A stretch of DNA of 36,177 bases from Azomonas tarimensis (GCF_042648805.1 NZ_JBHRXZ010000033.1:1-36177), one strand, 5' to 3'; numbered from the stretch's first letter, positions 16,418 through 25,533 are shown. Numbers and translations: made by a program. Notes: generated from the letters alone by a model not told the origin.

Positions 16418-19400
16418 CACCGACCTTTTTCATTCGCCGCCCGGTCTTCGCCTGGGTCATCGCCCTGGGCATCCTGCTCGGCGGTGTGCTCGCCCTGGGT
16501 GCGTTGCCCGTGGCGCAATACCCCTCCATCGCCCCACCGAACCTCAATATCAACTTGACCTATCCGGGCGCCGACGCCTCGGTACTGGAAACCAACGTCA
16601 CCCAGGTGATCGAGCAGGAGCTCAGCGGGGTCGACGGTTTTCTCTACATGGATTCCACCAGCCGTTCCAACGGCACCGCATCGATCCAGCTGACGTTCGA
16701 GGCGGGCGTGGATATCAACGCTGCCCAGATGGAGGTGCAGAATCGTCTCAGTCGGGTCGAGCAGCGTCTACCTGAAGAGGTCCGCCGCCAAGGCCTGCGA
16801 GTATTCCAGGCTTCGCGGGATTTTCTGATGATCGTCGCGATCACCTCCGAGCGCGGCAACATGACCACCCTGGAACTGGGCCACTTCGCCAGCACCCGGC
16901 TGGTCGACGAGCTGCGCCGGGTGCCCGGGGTCGGCGATATCCGGGAGTTCTATACCCAGTACGCCATGCGCATCTGGCTCGACCCGGACCGCATCGCCAG
17001 CTTTGGCCTGTCCTCGGCCGAAGTGCTCGCCGCCGTGCGCGAGCAGAACAGCCAGGCGGCCGGGGGCGCCCTGGGTGAGCTGCCGCTGGCCGGCGGCATC
17101 CAGATCAACGCGCCGCTGGAAACCCGCGGGCGCTTCAGCTCGCCTGAGGAGTTCGCCGAGATCATTCTGCGCGCCGACCCGGACGGCTCCACTGTGCGGC
17201 TGCGCGATGTCGCCCGGGTCGAGCTCGGCGCGCAGAACTACAATGCGCGCACCGAGATCAATGGCCAACCTTCCGCCGGTCTCGCGATCCAGCTGGCCAC
17301 CGGCGCCAACGCCCTGGACACCGCCGCCGGCGTGCGCCAGCGCATTGCCGAGCTGGAACCCACCTTTCCACCGGACATCAGCTGGTCGGTGCCTTTCGAC
17401 TCCACGCCATTCATTTCCTCATCGATCCAGCAGGTCATCCTGACCCTGCTCCAGGCCATGGTACTGGTCGTGCTGGTGATGCTGCTGTTCCTGCAGAGTT
17501 GGCGCATCCTGGTGATTCCGACCATCGTGATTCCCATTACCCTGGCCGGCACCTGCCTGGGCCTCTGGCTGATGGGCTTCTCCATCAACCTGCTGACCTT
17601 GTTCGGCATGGTGCTGGCGATCGGCACCCTGGTCGACGACACCATCGTGGTGGTGGAGAACGTCAAGCGGCTGATGGACGAAGAAGGACTTTCTCCCTAC
17701 GACGCCACGGTCAAGGCCATGGGGCAGGTCACCGCGGCAATCATCGGCACCACCCTCGCGCTGATCGCCGTGTTCGTGCCGCTGGCCTTCTTCCCTGGCT
17801 CCACCGGCGGCATCTATCGCCAGTTCGCCATCACCCTGGCAATCGCGGTAGGCATCTCCACGCTACTCGCCCTGGTACTGACCCCCGCGCTCTGCGCGAA
17901 CCTGCTCAAGGCCCACGATTCCGAACAGGGTCCCAGCTGGAGCCAGCGGCTGTTCGCACCCTTCAACCGCTTCATGGATCGCACCACCATCGGCTACCAC
18001 CGCGCCGTCGGCGGCGTGCTGGCCCGGCCGCTGCTGTTTCTCCTGATGTTCGCCGGCTTCCTGGCGCTCACCGCCTGGCTGTTGGTGAGAATGCCCAGCG
18101 CCTTCCTTCCTGCCGAGGACCAGGGCGCGGTCATGACGGTGATCCAGGCGCCACCGGGGTCGACCGCGGCCCGCACCGAGCAGGCTGCCGAGCAGGTCAA
18201 GCGCTTCTATCTGGAAAACCCCAACGTGCTGGCGGTGACCTCGGTGTTCGGTTTCAGCTTCTTTGGCCAGGGGCAGGCCCACGCCATGGCCTTTGTCCGG
18301 CTCAAGCCCTGGAGCGAGCGTCCCGACGAGGAAGACAGCGCCCAGGCCCTGGTCGGCCAGGCCATGGCGAACTTCTCGCAGATCCGAGAGGCGCAGGTGT
18401 TTGCCCTCAATCCGCCGTCCATCCCCGGCCTAGGCGTGGCCGGTGGTTTCACCCTGAAGCTGCAGGACCGCGGCGCCAACGGTTACCAGGCCCTGCTCGA
18501 TGCCCGTAACCAGTTGCTTGCCAGTGCCAGCCAGAGCCCGGTGCTCGAGGGCGTACGCCCGGAAGGCGCCGATGACGCGCCGCGCCTGAGGGTCAATGTG
18601 GATCGCATCAAGGCGCGGGCGCTCGGGCTGTCCATCGCGGATGTCAATGCCACGCTGAGCATGGCTTTCGGCAGTGCCTACGCCAACGATTTCAACATGG
18701 ACGGGCGGGTACTGCAGGTGCTCCTGCAGGCCGATGCCCCCTGGCGCATGACACCGCAGAACGTGCTCGACCTGCGCGTGCGCAATGCCCAGGGCGAACA
18801 GGTCCCGTTCGGTGCCTTCTCCACCGTGGACTGGACGCTGGGGCCGCAGCAATTGCAGCGCTACAACGGCTACCCCGCCATGACCATTTCCGGCAACGCC
18901 GCACCGGGGCGGAGCACGGGCCAGGCCATGGCCGAGATGGAGCGTCTGGCTGGCGAACTGCCGGCGGGCTTCGCCTTTGAATGGACTGGTGCTTCCTATG
19001 AAGAGCAGCAAGCCGCCGGCCAGGTCGGGCTGCTGCTCGGACTCTCCCTGCTGGTGGTGCTGATGGTCCTGGCGGCGCTCTACGAGAGCTGGACGATCCC
19101 GATCGCGGTGCTGCTGGTGGTGCCCTTCGGCGCGCTGGGCGCGATCCTGTTCGCGATGTTGCGCGATCTGCCGGCCGACGTGTACTTCAACGTCGGACTG
19201 GTGACCATCATCGGGCTGTCGGCGAAAAACGCCATTCTCATCGTGGAATTCGCCATCGAGGAGGAACGCAAGGGCAAGAAGCTCATGGAGGCGGTGATGA
19301 GCGCTGTACGCATGCGCTTTCGCCCGGTGGTCATGACCTCGCTGACTTTCATCTTCGGCATGCTGCCGCTGGTACTCTCCAGTGGCGCTGGTGCCGCCGG

Positions 19401-19572
19401 GCGCATTGCCGTGGGCACTGGCGTGATGGGCGGGATGATCCTTGCCACCCTGCTCGGACTGTTCTACATCCCGCTGTTCTACCTCGCCGTGCGCCGCTGG
19501 CTGAGCAAGCGCCACCCGCCGGACAAGACCGGCGACAGGCCGGACGACAGGAGGTCATCGCAGCATGCGTAA
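16414..19572 (+). CDS. RND multidrug efflux permease, HAE1 family
   Basis: The 1,052-residue proton-driven pump has the expected 12 membrane helices and two large periplasmic loops. It starts with the hallmark FFIRRPVFAWVIALGI and QYPSIAPPNLNINLTYPGA. Helix 4 carries GTLVDDTIVVVENVKR, the paired aspartates of the proton relay. PSAFLPAEDQG starts the second half, and GLSAKNAILIVEFA contains the helix 10 lysine. The C-terminal tail is basic and Asp-rich. It would export hydrophobic or amphiphilic compounds as an AcrB/MexB-like trimer; the substrate range cannot be read from sequence. It is the second of three overlapping genes: ATGA overlap upstream, 8-bp overlap with the outer-membrane gene downstream. 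No dedicated repressor lies beside the operon. Confidence 0.95.
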   Translation: MTPTFFIRRPVFAWVIALGILLGGVLALGALPVAQYPSIAPPNLNINLTYPGADASVLETNVTQVIEQELSGVDGFLYMDSTSRSNGTASIQLTFEAGVDINAAQMEVQNRLSRVEQRLPEEVRRQGLRVFQASRDFLMIVAITSERGNMTTLELGHFASTRLVDELRRVPGVGDIREFYTQYAMRIWLDPDRIASFGLSSAEVLAAVREQNSQAAGGALGELPLAGGIQINAPLETRGRFSSPEEFAEIILRADPDGSTVRLRDVARVELGAQNYNARTEINGQPSAGLAIQLATGANALDTAAGVRQRIAELEPTFPPDISWSVPFDSTPFISSSIQQVILTLLQAMVLVVLVMLLFLQSWRILVIPTIVIPITLAGTCLGLWLMGFSINLLTLFGMVLAIGTLVDDTIVVVENVKRLMDEEGLSPYDATVKAMGQVTAAIIGTTLALIAVFVPLAFFPGSTGGIYRQFAITLAIAVGISTLLALVLTPALCANLLKAHDSEQGPSWSQRLFAPFNRFMDRTTIGYHRAVGGVLARPLLFLLMFAGFLALTAWLLVRMPSAFLPAEDQGAVMTVIQAPPGSTAARTEQAAEQVKRFYLENPNVLAVTSVFGFSFFGQGQAHAMAFVRLKPWSERPDEEDSAQALVGQAMANFSQIREAQVFALNPPSIPGLGVAGGFTLKLQDRGANGYQALLDARNQLLASASQSPVLEGVRPEGADDAPRLRVNVDRIKARALGLSIADVNATLSMAFGSAYANDFNMDGRVLQVLLQADAPWRMTPQNVLDLRVRNAQGEQVPFGAFSTVDWTLGPQQLQRYNGYPAMTISGNAAPGRSTGQAMAEMERLAGELPAGFAFEWTGASYEEQQAAGQVGLLLGLSLLVVLMVLAALYESWTIPIAVLLVVPFGALGAILFAMLRDLPADVYFNVGLVTIIGLSAKNAILIVEFAIEEERKGKKLMEAVMSAVRMRFRPVVMTSLTFIFGMLPLVLSSGAGAAGRIAVGTGVMGGMILATLLGLFYIPLFYLAVRRWLSKRHPPDKTGDRPDDRRSSQHA

Positions 19573-21007
19573 GCTGGTCTCGCTTTTCATCATGGCCTCG
19601 CTAGCCGGATGCCAGTTGGCGCCGCCACACGAACGCCCGGCCTCGCCGACCGCCGAACGCTACCCCACCGAATATGACGATCAGTCCGGCGAGACCACTG
19701 CGATGGCGCTCGGCTGGCGTGACTTCTTTCTCGACCCGAGGCTGCACGGCTACCTGGACTCGGCGCTGGAACGCAATCGCGACCTGCGCATCGCCGTGGC
19801 CCGCATCGAGGAAGCGCGCGGCCTGTCGCGCGTGCAAGGCGCCAACCGGTTCCCGACCCTGGGCCTGAGCGCCGACGCGGCCCGCTCACGCGTGCCGGGA
19901 GTCGGGGCAACCGCGGCGGGTGAGCCAGGCGCTGTGGCGGCGCAGGGTTCGGGAGTGAACGAGCGCTATTCGGTCGGCCTTGGCGTCAGCGCCTTCGAGC
20001 TGGACTTCTGGAGCCGTGTACGCAATCTCAGCGAAGCCGCGCGGGCGCAGTACCTTGCCACCATCGAGGCGCAGCGGGCGTTTCGCCTGTCACTGATTGC
20101 CGAGGTGACCGCCACCTACCTGGCGATCCGCGAGGCGGATGAGCGCATTGCGCTGGCCCAGGCCACGGTGCACAGCCGTGAAGAGGGTCTGGAAATCGCT
20201 CGCGTCCGCTTCGAATCGGGCATCACTTCGGCGCTCGACCATGCCCAGGCCGAAGCCTTGCTGACCCAGGCCGAAACCCAGTTGGCGAACCTGCGCCTGA
20301 ATCAGGCGCTGCAGCGAAATTACCTGGTCCAGCTCGCCGGGGGCGACCTCTCCGGGCCGCTGCCCGAGCCGCGCCCGCTGACCGGGCAGATCAGCCCGAC
20401 CCGCCTGGCGGTGGGCCTGCCCTCGGCACTCCTGTACCTGCGCCCGGATATCCTCGCGGCAGAGGAAAATCTGCGCGCGGCGCGCGCCAACATCGGAGTG
20501 GCACGCGCCGCCTTCTTCCCCCAGGTGTCGCTCACCGGCAGCCTCGGCTATGCCTCGAGCGAACTGGACAACCTGATCAGCCGCGACAACCGCACCTGGA
20601 GCATCGGTCCCTCGCTGTCACTGCCGCTGTTCGACTTCGGCCGCAACCGCGGCAATCTGACCGTGGCCGAGGCCCGCGAGCATGTCGCCGTGCTGCAGTA
20701 CGAACAGGCCATCGAGACCGCCTTCCGCGAGGTCGCCGATGCCCTGGCCGGTCGCCGTTACCTGGCCGAACAGATCACTGCCCAGCAGCGCAACATGGAG
20801 ACCCTGAGGCGCATCGCCGAGATCGCCCAGGATCGCTACGCCGAAGGAGTGGCGGGTTATCTCGAGGTGCTCGACGCCGAGCGCAACCTGTTCGAGGCCG
20901 AACAGACCCTGATCCAAGCCCAGCGCGCCGAGGTGCAGAATCTGGTCGAGCTGTATGTCGCACTGGGCGGCGGCCTGGAGGCCGAGCAGCTATCGGAGGC
21001 GCCCTGA
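19565..21007 (+). CDS. Outer-membrane channel lipoprotein, OprM/NodT family
   Basis: The 480-residue protein begins MRKLVSLFIMASLAGCQLAP, a lipoprotein signal with lipobox LAGC (Cys16). TolC-type internal duplication is visible: the two coiled-coil halves contain RIEEARGLSRVQGANRFPTL with the later VHSREEGLEIARVRFESG, and GVARAAFFPQVSLTGSLGY with the later RRIAEIAQDRYAEGVAGYLE. The family motif LRPDILAAEENLRAARANIG is present near residue 295. It would trimerise as the exit duct of the adjoining pump. The start lies inside the end of the permease gene, preceded by an AGGAGG at 19549-19554, so translation is likely coupled. Confidence 0.93.
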   Translation: MRKLVSLFIMASLAGCQLAPPHERPASPTAERYPTEYDDQSGETTAMALGWRDFFLDPRLHGYLDSALERNRDLRIAVARIEEARGLSRVQGANRFPTLGLSADAARSRVPGVGATAAGEPGAVAAQGSGVNERYSVGLGVSAFELDFWSRVRNLSEAARAQYLATIEAQRAFRLSLIAEVTATYLAIREADERIALAQATVHSREEGLEIARVRFESGITSALDHAQAEALLTQAETQLANLRLNQALQRNYLVQLAGGDLSGPLPEPRPLTGQISPTRLAVGLPSALLYLRPDILAAEENLRAARANIGVARAAFFPQVSLTGSLGYASSELDNLISRDNRTWSIGPSLSLPLFDFGRNRGNLTVAEAREHVAVLQYEQAIETAFREVADALAGRRYLAEQITAQQRNMETLRRIAEIAQDRYAEGVAGYLEVLDAERNLFEAEQTLIQAQRAEVQNLVELYVALGGGLEAEQLSEAP

Positions 21008-21014
21008 GCGGAAC

Positions 21015-21140
21015 CTAGAGCGGCCCAGGCTCCGGGATGGGATCAGGCGGCGGCTCGGGCTTGTCGAGGTTTTCCCGGGCCTCTTCGGGCAACTCCAGTG
21101 GCGGCTGGTCCGCCTCGGGTTCATCGGGTCGCGCGGTCAT
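21015..21140 (-). CDS. Small acidic proline-rich protein downstream of arsJ
   Basis: ATG at 21140 follows GAGGAG with good spacing and encodes 41 residues, about a quarter proline and rich in Glu/Asp (LPEEAREN, KPEPPPDPIPEPGPL). Such composition predicts a disordered cytoplasmic peptide with no domain. The gene is 62 bp downstream of arsJ on the same strand and may be the last cistron of the arsenic operon. Its stop is 7 bp from the end of the convergent outer-membrane channel gene. No function is recognised; the strong ribosome-binding site is the main reason to believe it. Confidence 0.5.
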   Translation of the reverse strand: MTARPDEPEADQPPLELPEEARENLDKPEPPPDPIPEPGPL

Positions 21141-21202
21141 GGCGATCTCCTCTGCGCAGGCGACCTGGGGTCGCCAGTGGCTTGGCGTTCTCCCTTGGGT
21201 GA

Positions 21203-22441
21203 TCACAGGGGCCGCGGGTTCCCCGCCTGCTCCAGATGGCGCGGCAAACCGACGGAAATCACCGCCGCCAGCAACACGAAAGCGCTCGAGACCCAGAGGC
21301 AGGCTTCCAGCCCATGGGCCTGGTACACCCAGCCCGACAGCAGGGTACCCACCAGCCGGCCCATGGCGTTGGACATGTAGTAGAAACCGACATCGAGCGA
21401 CACCCCGTCTTCGCGCGCATAGGACAGGATAAGGTAACTGTGCAGCGCCGAATTGATGGCGAAGAGCACACCGAACAGCATCAGACCGCCAAGCAACAGC
21501 GTCCGCGGCGCCAGCCCCGTCATCAGCCCCAGCGCAATGGCCGCCGGCACCGCCGCCAGCGGCATGGCCCAGCCCAGCGCTGCTCGACCATCCGGCACGC
21601 GCCCCGGCGCCTTGCCGGTGAATCGTGGCGCAGAGGACTGGACGATGCCGTAGCCGATCACCCAGGCCGCCAGGAAGCCGCCCACCTGCCAGTGATCCCA
21701 GCCGAACACACCCGCCAGGTACACCGGCAGCGCGACCACGAACCAGACGTCGCGGGCACCAAAGAGAAAGAGCCGCGCCGCCGAGAGGAGGTTGATCGCG
21801 CGGCTCTTGGACAGCACATCGCGAAACTTCGGCTTGGCCTTGGCCTTGCCCAGATCCTTCTTCAGCGCCAGCAGGCTGCCGACCCAGACCAGCGCCAGCA
21901 CCGCCGCCATCGCCAGCACCGCCCCGCTGAACCCGAACCCCATGAGCAGTGCCCCGCCCAGAAAGAAGCCGACGCCCTTGAGGGCGTTCTTCGAACCGGT
22001 CAGCAACGCCACCCACTTGTACAGGGTGCCCTGCTGGCCAGCCGGCACCAGGAGCTTGATCGAGCTTTTAGCGCTCATCTTGTTCAGGTCCTTGGCGATC
22101 CCCGAGAGCGCCTGGGCGGCCATCACCCAGGGCACTGTGAGCATCGCTGCCGGCACTGCCAGCATCAGCAGGGCCACCACCTGCAGCGCCAGGCCGATGT
22201 TCATGGTCCGGTTCAGCCCGAGATGAGCGCCGAGCCAGCCACCGACCAGATTGGTCACGACGCCGAAGATTTCGTAGAACAGAAACAGCAGGGCGATCTG
22301 CAGCGGGGTGTAGCCGAGCTGATGAAAATGCAGCACGACCAGCATCCGCAACGCGCCGTCGGTGAGGGTGAAGGTCCAGTAGTTGCCGGTCACCACCAGA
22401 TACTGGCGGACCTCCGGGGCGAGGCGGGAAATGGCTGACAT
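21203..22441 (-). CDS. arsJ: Organoarsenical (1-arseno-3-phosphoglycerate) efflux MFS permease ArsJ
   Basis: I place the start at ATG 22441 (MSAISRLAPEVRQYLVVTG), giving 412 residues; longer in-frame starts add a non-conserved GC-rich tail. The protein has about 12 hydrophobic segments of the major facilitator type. Recognisable ArsJ-like stretches are TGNYWTFTLTDGALRMLVVL near the N-terminus, ALSGIAKDLNKMSAKSSIK near residue 110 and LTGSKNALKGVGFFLGGALL near 145. Known role of the family: export of 1-arseno-3-phosphoglycerate, the unstable product made by a partner GAPDH from arsenate, which yields arsenate resistance. The neighbouring GAPDH and ArsR genes on the same strand strongly support this over a drug transporter. 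It sits in the inner membrane. Confidence 0.9.
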   Translation of the reverse strand: MSAISRLAPEVRQYLVVTGNYWTFTLTDGALRMLVVLHFHQLGYTPLQIALLFLFYEIFGVVTNLVGGWLGAHLGLNRTMNIGLALQVVALLMLAVPAAMLTVPWVMAAQALSGIAKDLNKMSAKSSIKLLVPAGQQGTLYKWVALLTGSKNALKGVGFFLGGALLMGFGFSGAVLAMAAVLALVWVGSLLALKKDLGKAKAKPKFRDVLSKSRAINLLSAARLFLFGARDVWFVVALPVYLAGVFGWDHWQVGGFLAAWVIGYGIVQSSAPRFTGKAPGRVPDGRAALGWAMPLAAVPAAIALGLMTGLAPRTLLLGGLMLFGVLFAINSALHSYLILSYAREDGVSLDVGFYYMSNAMGRLVGTLLSGWVYQAHGLEACLWVSSAFVLLAAVISVGLPRHLEQAGNPRPL

Positions 22442-22508
22442 GATGTGGTTCCGACAAGATTGACTCTGCCGAGCAGGCGTCCGGTGGACCGGAGTCCCTC
22501 GACCCACG

Positions 22509-22528
22509 TGCCGACCCCTGGGTCGGCA
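22509..22528 (-). other. Intercistronic palindrome between gapdh and arsJ
   Basis: TGCCGACCC and GGGTCGGCA form a perfect 9-bp inverted repeat with a 2-base centre in the 100-bp gap between the GAPDH stop and the arsJ start. No U-run follows in either direction. It could be an RNA stem tuning relative expression of the two cistrons; an operator is possible but it is not near the first gene. Confidence 0.4.
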
Positions 22529-22541
22529 TCGGGCCGCTTGC

Positions 22542-23546
22542 TCAACCCGCCAGGCCCACCTTGCGCGCCAGCTCGACGGTGCGATTGGCATAGCCCCACT
22601 CGTTGTCGTACCAGGCATAGAGCTTTACCTGGGTGCCGTTGACTACCATGGTCGAAGGCGCGTCGATGATCGAGGAGCGCGGGTCGGTGCGGTAGTCGAT
22701 GGACACCAGCGGTCGCTCTTCAAAGCCGAGGATGCCTTTGAGCGGACCGTCGGCAGCGGCCTTCAGCAGACCGTTGACCTCCTCCACCGAGGTCGGGCGC
22801 TCCACCTCGAACACGCAGTCGGTCAGCGAGGCGTTGGCCAGCGGCACCCGCACCGCATGGCCGTTCAGCCGGCCGCGCAGCTCGGGAAAGATCTCGGCGA
22901 TGGCGGTGGCCGAGCCGGTGGTGGTGGGGATCAGGCTCATCCCCGAGGCCCGCGCCCGACGCAGGTCCTTGTGGGGCTGGTCGAGGATGCTCTGGGTGTT
23001 GGTCAGGTCGTGGATGGTGGTGATCGAGCCGTGACGAATGCCGAGGGCCTCGTGGATCACCTTGACCACCGGTGCCAGGCAATTGGTGGTGCAGGAGGCG
23101 GCAGTGACGATGCGGTGCTCGGCCGGGTCGAACAATCCGTCGTTCACGCCCATCACGATGTTCAGCGCCCCCGGCTCCTTCACCGGCGCACTCACCACCA
23201 CCCGCTTCACGCCCTGGTCCAGATAGGCCTGCAGCACCGCGACGCTCTTCATCTTGCCGCTGGACTCGATCACCAGGTCGCAGCCGGACCAGTCGGTGTC
23301 GGCGATGGCCTCGTTGGCGGTGACCCTGATCCGCTTGCCGCCGATCACCAGCGTGTCACCTTCAGCCCCCGCCTCCTGGCTCCAGCGCCCGTGCACCGAG
23401 TCGAAGTCGAGCAGGTGGGCGTGGGTGGCGGCGTCGCCGGCCGGGTCGTTGATCTGCACGAATTCCAGCTCCGGCCAGCCCCAGGCCGCGCGCAGGGCGA
23501 GCCGGCCGATGCGACCGAAACCGTTGATACCTACCTTGACTGTCAT
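22542..23546 (-). CDS. ArsJ-associated glyceraldehyde-3-phosphate dehydrogenase
   Basis: The 334-residue protein is a complete GAPDH: NAD-binding start VKVGINGFGRIGR, catalytic SCTTN with Cys152, the motif TTIHDLTNTQ, phosphate-binding SLIPTTTGSATAI, and the C-terminal WYDNEWGYANR. In arsenic operons this paralogue uses arsenate in place of phosphate to form 1-arseno-3-phosphoglycerate, which ArsJ exports. Location between arsR and arsJ on one strand supports this role rather than central glycolysis; sequence alone does not separate the two. The start ATG at 23546 is 185 bp downstream of the arsR stop, an unusually wide gap for such an operon in which I find no gene. Confidence 0.93.
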   Translation of the reverse strand: MTVKVGINGFGRIGRLALRAAWGWPELEFVQINDPAGDAATHAHLLDFDSVHGRWSQEAGAEGDTLVIGGKRIRVTANEAIADTDWSGCDLVIESSGKMKSVAVLQAYLDQGVKRVVVSAPVKEPGALNIVMGVNDGLFDPAEHRIVTAASCTTNCLAPVVKVIHEALGIRHGSITTIHDLTNTQSILDQPHKDLRRARASGMSLIPTTTGSATAIAEIFPELRGRLNGHAVRVPLANASLTDCVFEVERPTSVEEVNGLLKAAADGPLKGILGFEERPLVSIDYRTDPRSSIIDAPSTMVVNGTQVKLYAWYDNEWGYANRTVELARKVGLAG

Positions 23547-23731
23547 GTCGCTGTTCCCGTGAAGTTATCGTCGAAAGCTCGGATGGACCGCTGGTTGACC
23601 CGCGCCGAAATCTGCTCGCCAGGGTCTTGCCCAGGCTCAAGGGCACCCAGTCGATCTGTGCCTTGAACACCGCGCTTATCCCTCCGTGGCGTTCTGGCGA
23701 GCACCAGACCTGGCCTTCGGACCATCGCGGA

Positions 23732-24088
23732 TCAGCTGCAGGCGGTGGCGCGTTCGGGCCGGTTACGCATGCGCTCGAGGCGCTGGACGTTGGGCTTGAG
23801 CCAGTGGCGGTTGGCCGCCAGCAGACCCTCGAGAGTCGCCGGCACCCAGTCGGGCAGGTCCGGATGCAGCCGGTAGTAGACCCACTGCCCCTGACGGCGA
23901 GCGGCCAGGATGCCGCAGCTGCGCAACTGGGCCAGGTGGCGGGAAATCTTCGGCTGGCTGTCGTCGAGCGCAGTGGTCAGCTCACAGACGCACAGCTCTC
24001 CCTCCTGCGCCACCAGCAGCGTCATCCGCGCCCGGGTTTCGTCAGCCAGGCACTTGAACAAGGTCGCGGGCGTCAACAGCTCAACCAT
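23732..24088 (-). CDS. arsR: ArsR-family arsenic-responsive repressor
   Basis: The 118-residue winged-helix repressor has the family fold: LFKCLADETRARMTLLV, the metal-site helix ELCVCEL (Cys33, Cys35), recognition helix SQPKISRHLAQLRSCGIL and wing RRQGQWVYYRLH. The CxC pair is the usual As(III) ligand set, here with possible further ligands at Cys13 or the C-terminal Cys. It would repress its own promoter and release on arsenite binding. It is the promoter-proximal gene of the arsR-gapdh-arsJ unit. Confidence 0.9.
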   Translation of the reverse strand: MVELLTPATLFKCLADETRARMTLLVAQEGELCVCELTTALDDSQPKISRHLAQLRSCGILAARRQGQWVYYRLHPDLPDWVPATLEGLLAANRHWLKPNVQRLERMRNRPERATACS

Positions 24089-24183
24089 CGGTCAGCCCTG
24101 CCCAGACGGTTGAAGGGGATGGGCTTGGCTATATGCCTGGTAACCAGGTGGGACATGGCTGCTTCCGCTTGATAAATATGGTT

Positions 24184-24209
24184 TGGCGAATATATAAACT
24201 GGCGAATAT
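24184..24209. promoter_or_regulatory. Candidate ArsR operator/promoter region
   Basis: The decamer TGGCGAATAT occurs twice in direct orientation (24184-24193 and 24200-24209), 16 bp apart start to start, within the AT-rich stretch 24167-24219. It lies about 100 bp upstream of the arsR start in otherwise GC-rich DNA, so it probably contains the arsR promoter and may bind the repressor. The remainder of the 24089-24435 gap shows a hairpin at 24365-24392 (GGCCTC/GAGGCC plus GCCA/TGGC) and nothing else I can interpret. Confidence 0.4.
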
Positions 24210-24435
24210 GAAAGTAAAGATGCGCTGACGGGTCCAGCTCCGGCTGTTTGGAGATACTGGACGCCTGTGGAGCGTTCGATGACATGTGTCTCCATGCTCG
24301 CCACCGCAGCCGAGGCAGGTACGAGCAGGCGTTGCCGGCAGCCGGGAAGTCCTGACAACCTGAGGGCCTCGACGCCAGCCAATGGCGAGGCCGGCGCCGG
24401 CTCTGCTAACGTCGGCCTTTTCCACGAGTTCAGAC

Positions 24436-25017
24436 ATGGCCTTTGTTACCACTCCCGTCTGGATCACGCTGGTGGTCCAGCTCGAACCGCTCCATATCAA
24501 CCCGCCGATCTGGCGCCGGCTGGTCGTCAATGGCGACAGCAGCCTGCGCAAGCTGCACCACTTCATCCAGGCGTCCATGGGCTGGTCGAGCCAGCACCTG
24601 CACGAGTTCACCGTCGGGGACAACACCTACGCACCGCCGGACCTCGATCCGTCCTTGAGCATGAGCCTGGATGACCGCAAGCTGAAGCTGTTCAAGCTCA
24701 AGGCCGGTGACCGTTTGCGCTATCTCTATGACCTGGGCGACAGCTGGCAACACGTCATCGCCGTGGAAAAGGTGGAAAAGGCCCCACAGGCCGGGACCTT
24801 CTGCGAAGTGCTCGGCGGTGAACGGGCCTGCCCGCCGGAGGACATCGGCGGTATGCCCGGCTACCTGGACCTGCTGGAGCGGATCCGGACACAACCGTAC
24901 AGCGCAGAGACCCGCGAACGCCTGCTCGACCTGGGCGGCGATTTCGACCCCGAACTCTTTGACTGGCGAGCCGCCAATGCGGCGGTACAGCGAATCTGCA
25001 ACAACCTCTGGGGCTAG
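24436..25017 (+). CDS. Plasmid pRiA4b ORF-3-like protein
   Basis: I choose ATG 24436 (MAFVTTPVWITLVVQLEPLH), giving 193 residues, because the match to the family begins there. The PRiA4 ORF3 family features are clear: INPPIWRRLVV, LRKLHHFIQASMGWSSQHLH, YLYDLGDSWQHVI near residue 97, the Cys-containing GERACPPEDIGGMPGYLDLL near 133 and LDLGGDFDPELFDW near the end. The family is widespread on chromosomes and mobile elements; its biochemical role is not established. It is divergent from arsR and overlaps the stop of the DUF2188 gene by 4 bp. Confidence 0.85.
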   Translation: MAFVTTPVWITLVVQLEPLHINPPIWRRLVVNGDSSLRKLHHFIQASMGWSSQHLHEFTVGDNTYAPPDLDPSLSMSLDDRKLKLFKLKAGDRLRYLYDLGDSWQHVIAVEKVEKAPQAGTFCEVLGGERACPPEDIGGMPGYLDLLERIRTQPYSAETRERLLDLGGDFDPELFDWRAANAAVQRICNNLWG

Positions 25018-25244
25018 CCGCCGGTTTCCTGTGGATGCTGGTCGCGGGGATAGACCAGCTCCCGCTCGACCTGGCCTTGCGCATCATGGACCAGCACTCG
25101 TGCCTTACGCAGCTTCAGGTAGTCGCGGGTCTTTTCGAGAATGTCGTCCTGGTCCGATGCTTCGACCAGGGCATCGGCAAAACCATCCTCCTTGAGCATC
25201 CAGCGTTCGTCCTCGTGGGTGATGTGATAGGTCTTGATTTCCAT
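25014..25244 (-). CDS. DUF2188-like small protein
   Basis: The 76-residue soluble protein starts MEIKTYHITHEDERWMLKED and contains two regions expected in DUF2188 proteins: an aromatic HIT-type strand followed by WMLKEDGFADALVEASDQDD, and a positively charged RKARVLVHDAQGQVERELVYPRD strand resembling the family's HxxDGxI-type end. Such proteins are small and of unknown function. The gene converges on and overlaps the pRiA4b ORF-3-like gene by 4 bp. The following 289 bp up to the next gene (25534) hold no feature I can support. Confidence 0.65.
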   Translation of the reverse strand: MEIKTYHITHEDERWMLKEDGFADALVEASDQDDILEKTRDYLKLRKARVLVHDAQGQVERELVYPRDQHPQETGG

Positions 25245-25533
25245 GTTGGCTCCCGATTCTGGCGGTTATCGAATTAGAGCGCCCGCGCCACAAGGGTTCC
25301 GATCCGGGACGCGCGCCGCCGCTCATGTCCGCGCTCACGCCACATGCCTTCGCAGGGTGCTAAGCTTCTCGCCGATGGGCATGTGGCAAGGCGGTCCGGC
25401 CGGCCTCTGCACTCACCCCGCCGACTTCTGGCGCTGCCGGGCATGTTGCAGTGGCTTGCCCGGCGGCCTGATGAAACGCAGCGGGCGGTTGGGGCAGCGG
25501 TGATGTCCTGCCCTGCTTGAGCGGAGAGCTGAG

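Noticed and set aside
18430..19515. 361-aa minus-strand gene
   Set aside because: Antisense to the RND permease; His/Gln-rich composition is typical of a shadow frame.
21236..22438. 400-aa plus-strand gene
   Set aside because: Antisense to arsJ with low-complexity Arg/His/Gln composition and no family features.
21203..22441. Generic multidrug MFS exporter
   Set aside because: Adjacent ArsJ-type GAPDH and ArsR genes and ArsJ-like signature stretches make the arsenic role far more likely.
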